Shown: positions 46,401 to 58,078, counted from the first letter of the stretch. The stretch is 64,000 nt of DNA from Massilia sp. erpn (GCF_024400215.1 NZ_CP053748.1:3286001-3350000); one strand, 5' to 3'. Translations and numbers: made by a program. The notes: a model not told the origin generated them from the sequence alone.

Positions 46401-46699
46401 ACACCTTCACCGATGGCCAGCTTGCCCGCGCCTGCGGTATCGTCACCGTGCGCCAGCGTCCCGGTACGGCCAAGGGTGTGCTCTTCATCACCATCGAAGA
46501 CGAAACAGGCAATGTGAACGTCATCATCTGGCCCGCCCTCTTGGAAAAGCAGCGCGCCGAAGTATTGACCGCGCCGCTGTTGGGTGTCTATGGCGTCTGG
46601 CAGCAGCAAGGCATCGTGCGCCACCTGGTTGCCAAGCGCCTGGTCGACATGTCCCACCTGATCGGCCGTCTGCCCACCATCAGCCGCGATTTCTGCTAA
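43475..46699 (+). CDS. dnaE2: Error-prone DNA polymerase DnaE2 (ImuC)
   Basis: C-family translesion polymerase of 1074 residues, shorter than replicative DnaE1 (about 1160), as usual for DnaE2. The PHP domain is at the N-terminus (CLTNFSFLEGASHAEELAARA, LAITDECSLAGVVRAHGE). The palm carries PDIDVDFEHQRREEVIQYI with catalytic aspartates near residue 405. GPIQGGMVHPYLQRR and a C-terminal OB-fold (about 985-1060; GVLFITIEDETGNVNVIIWP) follow. A LexA box just upstream makes it SOS-inducible. It should act with ImuA and ImuB, encoded 24 kb away. In many genomes all three form a single operon, so this one is split. Confidence 0.96.
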   Translation: MSAPLPKIGLPAYAELFCLTNFSFLEGASHAEELAARAVQLDYEALAITDECSLAGVVRAHGEAKRAGLKQLLIGSFFHLMHPDGSPALSLIAIAQNRNGYGNLSEMITVGRTRADKGTYLLHPDDFANPPPERAHLTGMPDCLLILLPAYPAQEAQEVDRLHAQAAWMASTFPGRCWIGLTLLQRAFDETHRTGIEEVALQHGLPVVAAGHVCMHVRSRKPLHDTLNAIRLGKPVGECGYELGQNAEQRLRSRFRLANVYPAQALAETIRIAQQCTFSLDELRYEYPDELIPSGYTATSYLRQETYAGVRVRYPDGLPEKVERQIEHELDLIAKLRYEHYFLTVYDIVRYARSINILCQGRGSAANSAVCYCLGITEVDPSRSNLLVERFISLERAEPPDIDVDFEHQRREEVIQYIYKKYGRHRAALAATVICYRPRSALRDSGKALGVDLDIVEKVAKAHRWFDSKHDLLARLAECGLDPESLLARQWASMAEKLLKFPRHLSQHVGGFVIARDKLSRLVPIENATMEDRSVIQWDKDDLEELGLLKVDVLALGMLSALHRAFDLIGQRRGCEFRMQDVPKEDEATYDMMCEADTMGVFQIESRAQMSMLPRLRPREFYDLVVEVALVRPGPIQGGMVHPYLQRRIDKKKIDYPPGLEEALGRTLGVPIFQEQVMQVAVIAAGFKPGEADQLRRDMAAWKRKGDVKKYQERIVAGMVERGYDEEFAKRICLQIQGFGEYGFPESHAASFALLTYVSSWVKCHEPAVFLCALLNSQPLGFYQPSQLVQDAKRHGVEVRPVDLMVSDWDSTLEELEAGCNTAQAPPDAGEAGGMPCRCQPAVRLGFSMLRGMRPEAAERIVVAREQHPFASVADLARRADLDRHDLQVLAGGNALHGLAGHRRQALWDAVGAVPDKDLLRPTVPQETAPVLTPPSEGEDIIGDYRAQGLTLRRHPVALIRPQLHAKRFLSAEVLNTFTDGQLARACGIVTVRQRPGTAKGVLFITIEDETGNVNVIIWPALLEKQRAEVLTAPLLGVYGVWQQQGIVRHLVAKRLVDMSHLIGRLPTISRDFC

Positions 46700-46761
46700 G
46701 GAAAAGCATATCGTTGCGTGCTCCTGTATGATTGCAAGGATTGTAACGAGTGCCTGATTTG

Positions 46762-47649
46762 ATGATGCGTTTTTCTGTTGGTCTGATTTGCCTTCCCCTG
46801 ATTTTGAGCGGCTGCTCGCGCGATAAGGCGCCGGCGGCGCCTGTGCCGCAGGCCAGTGCTGGTGCGGCGGCTGCCGTGCCAGCTCCGGCACCTGCGCCGG
46901 TTGCGGTGGATGAACAGGTGCTGCTGCCGCAGCTGATGCAGGCGGTCTTCGCGGACGCTTATCGCCCCGCCACCAAAGATGCGCTGGCCGAATTGCCGGA
47001 GCCGGATGAGCGCAGCGTGCGCAGCCTGCATCTGATTACGCCGACCGCCGCCAAGGTGCTGGAGAACGGCCTTGCCGCGTTGGTGGTGAATGGCGAAATG
47101 GCTGACGAGCAGGGCATCACCAGCACGGCCCACGTCACGCCCGGCCGCCTGAGCGTGTATCTGCTGCGCCAGGAAAATGGCAAGTGGGTGCTGCAGCTCC
47201 GTCACGAGAACGTGGCTGAACTGGGTTCGATGGGGCAGTCGGGTTCTGCCCAATGGGTCACGCTGGCGCCGGGCAAGCCGGGACTGGCCATGCTGCATGG
47301 CGGCACGTGGCAGGGCTACAGCATCCGTTTTCTGTCGCTGTTCGATCTGAGCGACGAGAATATGCGTCATATGCTGGGCGAGCCGGTCGAATCGGACAGC
47401 GAAGGCGCTTGTGGACCCGAAACTTCCGAGTGCTGGCAAGTGGCAGGCAACTGGCGCATCGCCGCCCCCGCCGAGGGACAGCGCTACGGCGATGTGCTGA
47501 TGGACTTTTCCGGCGCACGCGAAGCCCTGCCGCAAGGCGCGGAAGGCGGCAAGCGCGTGAAGCATGCGGTCAAGGGCAGCGCGCGTTACAGCTACCGCGA
47601 CGGCGCCTACAAGCTGGTGAGCGGCGCCAACCTGGTGCCCGGTGTTTGA
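46762..47649 (+). CDS. Putative lipoprotein
   Basis: Unknown lipoprotein of 295 residues. The signal MRFSVGLICLPLILSGC has the lipobox LSGC. An Ala/Pro-rich linker (about 22-45) leads to a mainly beta-strand domain that I cannot assign. Mature cysteines near residues 220 and 227 may form a disulfide (GACGPETSECW). The start could be either adjacent ATG (46762 or 46765) or a GTG at 46750. A GNAT gene follows after three bases, so they may be co-transcribed. Confidence 0.7.
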   Translation: MMRFSVGLICLPLILSGCSRDKAPAAPVPQASAGAAAAVPAPAPAPVAVDEQVLLPQLMQAVFADAYRPATKDALAELPEPDERSVRSLHLITPTAAKVLENGLAALVVNGEMADEQGITSTAHVTPGRLSVYLLRQENGKWVLQLRHENVAELGSMGQSGSAQWVTLAPGKPGLAMLHGGTWQGYSIRFLSLFDLSDENMRHMLGEPVESDSEGACGPETSECWQVAGNWRIAAPAEGQRYGDVLMDFSGAREALPQGAEGGKRVKHAVKGSARYSYRDGAYKLVSGANLVPGV

Positions 47650-47652
47650 GGA

Positions 47653-48126
47653 ATGAAAATGAAGCTGCGTTTTGCCCAAGCCGCTGATGCGGATGCGATC
47701 AGCGCCCTGGTCATCGGCCTGCTGCCATTTCTCACCATTAGCGGCGATGGCAGCGGCGCGGATAACTTCCTCGCCACCATCAAGCCGGATGCCATCGCGC
47801 GCAATCTGGCCGACGCCAACTTCCGCTATCAGCTGGCGGAACGGGACGGTGCGCTGGCTGGTGTGGTTGCGCTGCGCGGCAATTCGCATCTGTATAACCT
47901 GTATGTGGCGCGCCAGTTCCATGGCCAGGGTCTGGGCCGTCTGCTGTGGGAAGCGGGGCGCGACGATGCGCTGGCGCGCGGCAATCCCGGCAGTTTCACG
48001 CTGAATTCCTCCATCTATGGCCTGCCCATGTACGAGCGCCTGGGATTCCAGTCGGAAGGCCCGGTAATGGAAAAGGATGGCTTGCGCTACCAGCCCATGC
48101 GCCTTAGCCTTAGCTCCGGCCAATAA
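47653..48126 (+). CDS. GNAT-family acetyltransferase
   Basis: N-acetyltransferase of 157 residues. The GNAT core includes FAQAADADAISALVIGL at the N-terminus, the LYNLYVARQFHGQGLGRLLW strand-loop with the acetyl-CoA-binding Q/RxxGxG near residues 91-97, and YGLPMYERLGFQSEG near the end. The substrate is unknown. It is three bases behind a lipoprotein gene. ATG 47653 or 47659 could start; both follow GAGGA. Confidence 0.85.
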   Translation: MKMKLRFAQAADADAISALVIGLLPFLTISGDGSGADNFLATIKPDAIARNLADANFRYQLAERDGALAGVVALRGNSHLYNLYVARQFHGQGLGRLLWEAGRDDALARGNPGSFTLNSSIYGLPMYERLGFQSEGPVMEKDGLRYQPMRLSLSSGQ

Positions 48127-48233
48127 GTCCATCTTCCTGCGGCGCTTGAAAGGGTTTCAAGCGCCAGGCCAATTATCGCGTGCGGCCCGCCTTGGCAGAA
48201 TCGTTTGCCTGATTCATAGCCAAGGAGCACCCC

Positions 48234-49232
48234 GTGTCAAACCAATCCAACTCGCGCCGCCGCTTCCTCGCTCAAGCCGGTAGCGGCGCCACTCTGCTGG
48301 CCGCAGGCACCGCCATGCCAGGCGCTTCGTCCGCCATGGCGGCGGCCCCGGTTGCAGCCGCCTCATCCACCCCGGCGGGCGGCTTCTGGCCCGATGGCGC
48401 GCGCCTCGTCATCTCGATCTCGATGCAGTTTGAGGCGGGTGGGCAGCCGCCGAAAGGCGCCGACAGTCCCTTCCCCAAAGCCGACTTCCCGGCCTCGATG
48501 CAATCCGATCCGGCCGCGAACACATGGTTTGCCTACGGCTACCGCGAAGGCGTGCCGCGCATGCTGGACCTGTGGGACAAGCACGGCGTCAAAGTCACCT
48601 CGCATATGATCGGCGAGGCGGTGAAGAGGAATCCCAAGCTGGCACGCGAGATCGTAACGCGTGGCCACGAGGCATCCGGCCACGGTCCGCGCTGGAGTTC
48701 GCAATTCCAGATGAGCCGCAGCGAAGAGAAGGCCTTCCTGCAGGCGGCGCGCGATATGGTGGAGGAGGGCAGCGGCCAGCGACCGCAAGGCTATAACTGC
48801 AACTGGCTGCGGCGAGGTCCGAACACCCTGTCGCTGCTGCAGGAAATGGGCTTCCTCTACCATATCGATGATCTGAGCCGCGACGAACCGTTCATCGAAC
48901 AGGTCAACGGCAAGGACTTCGTGGTCGTGCCCTACACCTTGCGCAATAACGATATCCTGCTGATCGAAGGCCGCAACTACACGCCGGAGCAGTTCCGCGA
49001 ACAGATCACCGCCGATTTCGACCAGCTTTACGAGGAAGCGGGCACGCGCCGCCGCATGATGTCGATCAGCGCCCACGACCGCATCAGCGGCACGCCGCAG
49101 ATGGTGCGCGCCTGGGACCAGTTCCTGGCCTATGCCAAGATCAAGCCGGGCGTGGCCTTCATGCGCAAGGACGATATCGCGCGCTATGCCCTGAATAGCC
49201 CGCTCACGCTGCGCGAAAGCGAAACCATTTAA
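48234..49232 (+). CDS. Tat-exported polysaccharide-deacetylase-family protein
   Basis: Carbohydrate-esterase-4-like protein of 332 residues. The start is GTG at 48234, six bases after AAGGAG. The N-terminus has a twin-arginine signal (NSRRRFLAQAG at about 6-16 followed by an Ala-rich hydrophobic stretch to about 40). The NodB-like domain has VTSHMIGEAV and RGHEASGHG, the metal-binding His motif. The usual TFDDG at the first strand is absent (VISISMQFEAGG instead), as in the PuuE/allantoinase-like branch, so the substrate could be a non-sugar amide. It acts in the periplasm. Confidence 0.82.
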   Translation: MSNQSNSRRRFLAQAGSGATLLAAGTAMPGASSAMAAAPVAAASSTPAGGFWPDGARLVISISMQFEAGGQPPKGADSPFPKADFPASMQSDPAANTWFAYGYREGVPRMLDLWDKHGVKVTSHMIGEAVKRNPKLAREIVTRGHEASGHGPRWSSQFQMSRSEEKAFLQAARDMVEEGSGQRPQGYNCNWLRRGPNTLSLLQEMGFLYHIDDLSRDEPFIEQVNGKDFVVVPYTLRNNDILLIEGRNYTPEQFREQITADFDQLYEEAGTRRRMMSISAHDRISGTPQMVRAWDQFLAYAKIKPGVAFMRKDDIARYALNSPLTLRESETI

Positions 49233-49240
49233 GAAGGACG

Positions 49241-49274
49241 AAAAAAGGGGCGCGTCCCTTGCTGTGCGCGCCCC
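49241..49274 (-). terminator. Rho-independent terminator of the second PRC-barrel gene
   Basis: On the minus strand GGGGCGCG pairs with CGCGCCCC, followed by TTTTTT. It begins 22 bases after the PRC-barrel stop; on the plus strand it may also stop the deacetylase mRNA. Confidence 0.8.
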
Positions 49275-49296
49275 AAACCCACAGGAAAATACGGTC

Positions 49297-49710
49297 TTAG
49301 CGCAGATTGTCGCCGCTATAAGTGGTGCCGTAATAGGTGTGCACCTCGGCCGCCCAGGTCTGGTTCGCCATATCGGGCCAGTTGTCCTTGTCGAAGCCGG
49401 GCGCGCTCTCGATGCGCTCCTTGTCGATATTCAGGGTCACGCGCTTGTTGGCGGTGTCCAGGGTCAGGGCTTCCCAGGGGACGGCGAACAGTTTCTCGCC
49501 GATGGTCAGCACGCCGCCGCTGGCCATCACCACATAGGCTACGCGCCCGCTTTGCATATCGAGCATGATTTCCTTGACCGTACCCAGATGCTCGTTCTTC
49601 AGATTATGGATATGGTCGCCGATCAGCGTGTCGGCGCCCATCAGGCGCGGACCCGGACCGGTATGGCCGGTGTCTACATAATTACCGTAAGCGTCGCGTT
49701 CGGTGCTCAT
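49297..49710 (-). CDS. PRC-barrel domain protein (paralogue 2)
   Basis: Protein of 137 residues, clearly related to that encoded at 14057-14587: both share GPGPRLMGADTL, KEIMLDMQ(T/S)G, KLFAVPW and APGFDK(D)xWPDMA segments. This copy lacks the low-complexity C-terminal tail and ends shortly after HTYYGT. An AGGAGG-type RBS precedes the ATG at 49710. Function is unknown; the family is usually linked to stress. It diverges from pyrG. Confidence 0.88.
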   Translation of the reverse strand: MSTERDAYGNYVDTGHTGPGPRLMGADTLIGDHIHNLKNEHLGTVKEIMLDMQSGRVAYVVMASGGVLTIGEKLFAVPWEALTLDTANKRVTLNIDKERIESAPGFDKDNWPDMANQTWAAEVHTYYGTTYSGDNLR

Positions 49711-49869
49711 TCTCGCCTCCTGTTGCGTGTTGAAATAATGCTATTTTCCACGCGGGCGGCGGGCGCTTCTGTTCGGACGCGCACATAGGCAATCTTGGCA
49801 GTTTGCCCAGCAAAGCACGGGGTTGGCGGATTTTTTCGGGGCGTTGTGATGAAGAAGCGGCCAGTTTGA

Positions 49870-52457
<2,588 letters not shown>

Positions 52458-52550
52458 TCTGTCATAAGGGCGGGCCTCGCGTTCTATACGCCAGGCCCGC
52501 TTCCACATCTGGCGGTCCTCTGTTACCCTTGCAGCAATTTTGGCGTGTGA

Positions 52551-53888
<1,338 letters not shown>

Positions 53889-53900
53889 TAGCAAGACCAT

Positions 53901-53924
53901 GCGGCCGGAAGCGATTCCGGCCGC
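53901..53924 (+). other. Perfect hairpin in the eno-ftsB gap
   Basis: GCGGCCGGAA / TTCCGGCCGC with a GCGA tetraloop, a GNRA-type loop. It has no T-tract, so it is unlikely to end transcription fully; it could stabilise the eno mRNA or give partial termination before ftsB, whose ATG is 16 bases further on. Confidence 0.55.
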
Positions 53925-53939
53925 AGTACCAGAATATCC

Positions 53940-54254
53940 ATGCGCCTGATCACCCTGTCCCTCGCCCTGCTGCTCGTGCTGATCCAGTACCCCCTGTGGC
54001 TGGGCAAAGGCGGCTGGCTGCGCGTCGGCGAACTCGAAGAGCAGGTCGCCGCGGCCCACAAGAAAAACGACGAACTGGAACGCCGCAACGCCAAGCTCGA
54101 CTCCGAAGTGCGCGACCTGAAAGACGGCACCGGCGCCGTGGAAGAACGCGCCCGTTACGAGCTCAGCATGATCAAGCAAAACGAGATCTACGTGCAGATC
54201 CTCGGCAAAGGCCAGACCCGTCCCGCCCCTGACGCCGCCAACCCCACCCCCTGA
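53940..54254 (+). CDS. ftsB: Cell division protein FtsB
   Basis: Small bitopic divisome protein of 104 residues that pairs with FtsL and FtsQ. An N-terminal membrane segment (about 2-20; [20 protein letters not shown]) is followed by a coiled coil (about 28-65; [20 protein letters not shown]) and a conserved [20 protein letters not shown] segment. It follows eno, as in most betaproteobacteria. Confidence 0.96.
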   Translation: MRLITLSLALLLVLIQYPLWLGKGGWLRVGELEEQVAAAHKKNDELERRNAKLDSEVRDLKDGTGAVEERARYELSMIKQNEIYVQILGKGQTRPAPDAANPTP

Positions 54255-54272
54255 TTTGATTTTCATCAAACA

Positions 54273-54382
54273 ATGTCCAACCCTGGTGTCAGGCACCACG
54301 GTCGGACATTCTTTGATTTTGCGCAAAAAATGTCCGACTCTGGTGTCAGGACTCTGGTGTCAGGCACCAGGGTGGGACATTG
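54273..54382. repeat. Paired palindromic repeat, locus B
   Basis: Two units (54273-54311, 39 bp; 54330-54382, 53 bp) with AATGTCC/GGACATT ends and GGTGTCAGGCACC cores, starting 57 bases apart. The second unit is 14 bases longer because GACTCTGGTGTCAG is tandemly duplicated (54337-54350 and 54351-54364). It lies between ftsB and the heme receptor gene, just upstream of its Fur box. Confidence 0.9.
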
Positions 54383-54414
54383 TTTGCGATACATCAAAGC
54401 GATGTTGCCTTGCG

Positions 54415-54433
54415 AATGAGAATCATTCTTGAT
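54415..54433 (+). promoter_or_regulatory. Fur box upstream of the heme receptor gene
   Basis: GAATGAGAATCATTCTTGA contains the GAATGA-GAA-TCATTC palindrome (54415-54429), a close match to Fur consensus sequence (GATAATGATAATCATTATC). It is 98 bases before the receptor ATG, so iron repression is expected. Confidence 0.8.
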
Positions 54434-54531
54434 AAGATGGCGTCTTTGCCAGCCATTCCACCGTTGTAACGCGCCTGTCGCGCCGGGTTGAGGAGCCAGC
54501 TTTTCTACTGACCTCTTTTCCCTGGATCGAT

Positions 54532-56790
54532 ATGTCTGCTTTTCCTCGTCCGCACCGTTTGGCGGTGCTGCTGTTGGCCGCTTTCAGCCCTGTGGCGCTG
54601 GCCCAGAATGCTGCTCCCGCTTCCCAATTGGGCGAAATCCTCGTCACCGCCAAGCGCGATGAGGCGGCATCGGCCCGTACCGGCACCACCACTAAACTGA
54701 GCGCCGACGATCTGACCAAGCGCGCCGTCACCGATATGTCGGGCATGGCGCGCTATGAGCCGCTGATCAGCGTGCCGGCCGCAGCGAGCGGTTCGGGCAG
54801 CATCTGGGATAGCGGCGGCAATACCGGCTTCAATATCCGCGGCATCGAGGGCAACCGCGTCAGCCTGGACCTGGATGGCATCGCGCTGCCCGATGCGGCG
54901 CCGAAACCGGATGGCTCGACCCTGTCCAGCTTTGGCATCGGCCGCGATTATTTCGACCCCGAGACCTTCCGCGAAGTGCGCATCGGCTCCGGCACGTCGC
55001 CGGCCGGCGCGGGCACGCCGGGCCTGGGCGGTTCCGTATCCTTCACCACCAAGTCGCCGGAAGACTATGTGAACGAGCAGCGCAAGACCTATGCCGAGTA
55101 CAAGTTCGGCTACACCGGCGCCGACAAGGGCAAGATGCATGCGCTGACCGGCGCCGTGCAGTCGGGCGCGATGAAGGCGATGGCGCTGTACGTGCACCGC
55201 AAGGGCGAGCAGCTGCGCAGCGAGGGCAATATCGTGCAGAATCCGGACGACTGGTCGTCCGATGCGCTGCTGGCGAAATTCATCTGGAATCCGCTGGCCG
55301 GCCATAAGTTTGGCTTCACCTTCGACGGCTACCGCAACGAGCATGAGCGCAACTTCGTCAACAAGCTCAGTGCCATGTATCCGCAAGGCGCGCTGCAGAA
55401 GTCGGAAACCCGCCGCAACCGCGTCAGCATCGACCACGAGATGAACGGCGGCAGCTGGTTCGACACTTTGGAAAGTCGCGTGTACGTGCAGGATGCGAAA
55501 GTGGAAGACTACACGTCGGCCCGCTACACCTTTGGTTCCCCGGCCCAGCGCAATATCGATACCGGCTACTACAACAAGAGCATCGGCTTTGCCAGCAACG
55601 CCAGCAAGCAGGTCAGCCAGCAACTGCTGCTGAACTATGGCCTGAGTTTCGAGAATACGGAAAGCCGCCGCCCATGGCGCGAGGACCGCACCATCGTTGC
55701 CACCGGCGCGCACCAGATCACCAACAAGAACCGTATGGCCGATATGGACACGCGCAAGCTGGCCGCCTATCTGCGCGGTGAGCTGAACTTCGACCTGGGC
55801 GGCTACAAGAGCGTGCTGACCCCCGGCCTGCGTGCCGAGTACCGAGAGATGAAGCCGAAGAATCTGCAAAACTATGTGATTGCAGTGCCGAACGCCGCCA
55901 AGGAAATCAAGAAGGATGACTACAGCTACCTGACGCCAAGCCTGAACCTGAGCGTCTACCTCAAACCGGAGCTGAGCGCCTATCTCCAATACAGCCGCGG
56001 CACCCGCGTGCCGACCGCCATCGAGCGCACCGGCACCTACGATTCCTTCAGCTACACCGGCGCCGGCCAGGGCTACGCCGTTCTGGGCAACCCGAATCTG
56101 CGCAAGGAAACCAGCAATGCATTTGAACTGGGCCTGAAGGGCGAGGCAGCCAAGGGCGTGCAAATGAGCGCGTCGCTGTTCAACACCCGCTACAAGGACT
56201 TCATCGAATATGTGAGCCAGCCGGACGATCCGGTCAACTACCCGACCCTGACCGCCGGCCTGATTCGCCCTGAGAATATGGGCAAGGCCCGCACCTGGGG
56301 CGCGGAAGCGTCGGTGCGCGTGGATCTGGGCGAACTCTCGGCGCCACTCAACGGCTTCAGCGTGGCGGCGGCGGCCGGTATCGCCAAGGGCAAGTCGGAA
56401 GACACCACCACCGGTAAGAAGATGGATCTGGCCTCGGCGCTGCCGGGCAAATTCAGCACCACGCTGGCTTGGGATGATCCGACCAAACGCGGCGGCGTGG
56501 CCCTGAGTGCCGTGCATGCGCGCAGCCGCCAGGCCGAATCCACCCTGGTCGACAGCAAAGGCAAGACCATCCCGCTGTTCACCGTGCCTTCCTCGACGGT
56601 GCTGGATCTGACCGCCTATTGGAATATCGGCAAACACGCCACCATCAACGCCGGCATCTACAACCTGAGCGACCGCAAATACTGGGACTACGCGATGTCG
56701 CGCGGTCTGGCCGCGACGGCATCGGCCGACATCGAACGCCAGGCACGTCCTGGCCGCACGGCAGCCGTGAATTTCAAGCTGATGTATTAA
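54532..56790 (+). CDS. TonB-dependent heme/hemoglobin receptor
   Basis: Outer-membrane receptor of 752 residues. The signal peptide covers about 1-24 (FPRPHRLAVLLLAAFSPVALA). The plug (about 35-170) has GNTGFNIRGIEGNRVSLDLDG, and in the barrel GTRVPTAIE stands where FRAP is usual, with NPNLRKETSNAFE as the NPNL motif of heme receptors. A Fur box lies upstream and a HemS-family gene begins 20 bases downstream, supporting a heme role. Confidence 0.9.
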   Translation: MSAFPRPHRLAVLLLAAFSPVALAQNAAPASQLGEILVTAKRDEAASARTGTTTKLSADDLTKRAVTDMSGMARYEPLISVPAAASGSGSIWDSGGNTGFNIRGIEGNRVSLDLDGIALPDAAPKPDGSTLSSFGIGRDYFDPETFREVRIGSGTSPAGAGTPGLGGSVSFTTKSPEDYVNEQRKTYAEYKFGYTGADKGKMHALTGAVQSGAMKAMALYVHRKGEQLRSEGNIVQNPDDWSSDALLAKFIWNPLAGHKFGFTFDGYRNEHERNFVNKLSAMYPQGALQKSETRRNRVSIDHEMNGGSWFDTLESRVYVQDAKVEDYTSARYTFGSPAQRNIDTGYYNKSIGFASNASKQVSQQLLLNYGLSFENTESRRPWREDRTIVATGAHQITNKNRMADMDTRKLAAYLRGELNFDLGGYKSVLTPGLRAEYREMKPKNLQNYVIAVPNAAKEIKKDDYSYLTPSLNLSVYLKPELSAYLQYSRGTRVPTAIERTGTYDSFSYTGAGQGYAVLGNPNLRKETSNAFELGLKGEAAKGVQMSASLFNTRYKDFIEYVSQPDDPVNYPTLTAGLIRPENMGKARTWGAEASVRVDLGELSAPLNGFSVAAAAGIAKGKSEDTTTGKKMDLASALPGKFSTTLAWDDPTKRGGVALSAVHARSRQAESTLVDSKGKTIPLFTVPSSTVLDLTAYWNIGKHATINAGIYNLSDRKYWDYAMSRGLAATASADIERQARPGRTAAVNFKLMY

Positions 56791-56809
56791 TCCACCCAAG
56801 GAGATTGTT

Positions 56810-57961
56810 ATGAAAACCAAACATCGTTACGCGCTCGCGCTAGCCGCCTTCATGCTGCTGAGCGCAGCCTATGTAGGCGCCGCGCCGACGCTGAGCGAGC
56901 GTTGGGCCACGCTCAAAGCGGAGCAGCCAAAGCTGCAGATCCGCGATGCGGCGCGCGCACTGAACGTATCCGAGGCAGAACTGCTGGCTACCGGCATCGG
57001 CAAGACCGTGACCCGCCTGAGCGACAGCGAACACGCCGCCAGCGACATCATGCGCCGCGCCCTCGACCTGGGCACGGTGATGGCCTTGACCCGCAATGAA
57101 AACGGCGTGTTGGAACGCACCGGCGTGGCCATGCGCGTCAAACAGGAAGCGCCCACCGGCGACAAGGAGAAGGACAAGGAAAGCGAAGCGCGCCTGCGCA
57201 GCGTAGCCGGCGGCTACCTGGGCGGCGACATCGACCTGCGCTTCCACTTCGCCAACTGGAAGCACGCCTTCGCCGTGGTGCAACCGGGCCGCGACGGCGC
57301 CATCACACGCAGCCTGCAGTTCTTCGACGCGCAAGGCAATGCCGCGCACAAGGTCTACCTGAAGAACGAAGCCGGCATCGCCGCCTTCGACAAGATCGCG
57401 GCCGATTTCCGCCATCCGCAGCAAACCGGCGAGCTGAAAATCGCCGCCGCCGTACCGAAGGCAGCGGAAAAGGCCGACAGCGCGGTGGACGTGAAGGAGT
57501 TCCAGCTGGCTTGGCAAGAGATGACCGACGTGCACCAGTTCAACCGCATCGTGCGCGAATTCGGCCTGTCGCGCGAACAGGCCATGCGCCTGGCGCCGAC
57601 TGGCGTGGTGCAGCGCATCTCGCCGCAAGCCATGCGCAAGCTGCTGGACGACTCGGCCAAGCAGCAACTGTCCATCATGGCCTTCCTCGGCAATGACGCG
57701 GTGACGCAAATCTTCAGCGGCAAGATCGAGAAGACCGCCGCCAGCGGCGAGTGGTACAACGTGCTGGACCCGAACTTCAACCTGCACGTGCGCGAAAGCG
57801 CCCTGAAAACCGGCTACGTCGTACAGCGCGCCGGCGTCACCTCCGTCGAATTCTTCGACAAGGACGGCGAGCTGGTCGTCACTTTCTTCGGCGTGCGCGA
57901 ACGCGCCAAGCCCCAGCCGCAAAGCTGGGTCGACCTGACCCGCAGCCTGCCCAAAGCTTAA
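56810..57961 (+). CDS. hmuS: HemS/HmuS-family heme-binding protein with signal peptide
   Basis: HemS/HmuS/ChuS proteins bind heme and take part in its breakdown in the cytoplasm. This 383-residue protein is recognisable by WATLKAEQPKLQIRDAARAL, the SLQFFDAQGNAAHKVYL segment near 168-184, QEMTDVHQFNRIV with the proximal heme-ligand His at 242 (equivalent to ChuS His193), and VTSVEFFDKDGELVVTFFG at the end. Oddly, it starts with an apparent Sec signal peptide (KTKHRYALALAAFMLLSAAYVGAA, cut near residue 24), which known family members lack, pointing to the periplasm. It follows the heme receptor by 20 bases. An insertion with charged residues near 115-130 is also unusual. No heme ABC transporter is adjacent. 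Confidence 0.85.
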   Translation: MKTKHRYALALAAFMLLSAAYVGAAPTLSERWATLKAEQPKLQIRDAARALNVSEAELLATGIGKTVTRLSDSEHAASDIMRRALDLGTVMALTRNENGVLERTGVAMRVKQEAPTGDKEKDKESEARLRSVAGGYLGGDIDLRFHFANWKHAFAVVQPGRDGAITRSLQFFDAQGNAAHKVYLKNEAGIAAFDKIAADFRHPQQTGELKIAAAVPKAAEKADSAVDVKEFQLAWQEMTDVHQFNRIVREFGLSREQAMRLAPTGVVQRISPQAMRKLLDDSAKQQLSIMAFLGNDAVTQIFSGKIEKTAASGEWYNVLDPNFNLHVRESALKTGYVVQRAGVTSVEFFDKDGELVVTFFGVRERAKPQPQSWVDLTRSLPKA

Positions 57962-57983
57962 GCCCCTTTGCGCTAAATCAAAC

Positions 57984-58078
57984 AATGTCCAACCCTGGTG
58001 TCAGGCACCAGGGTTGGACATTCCTTGAGAAATATCAAAGAATGTCCGCCTCTGGTGCCTGGCACCAGGGTGGACATT
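57984..58078. repeat. Paired palindromic repeat, locus C
   Basis: Two units (57984-58022, 39 bp; 58041-58078, 38 bp) with AATGTCC/GGACATT ends, starting 57 bases apart. It lies between the convergent 3' ends of the HemS-family and glycerophosphodiesterase genes. Together with locus B it brackets the heme receptor-HemS cassette. Confidence 0.9.

Noticed and set aside
52470..52500. Terminator after kdsA
   Set aside because: The stem GCGGGCCT/AGGCCCGC has a 15-base loop and no T-tract, so I do not count it as a reliable terminator.
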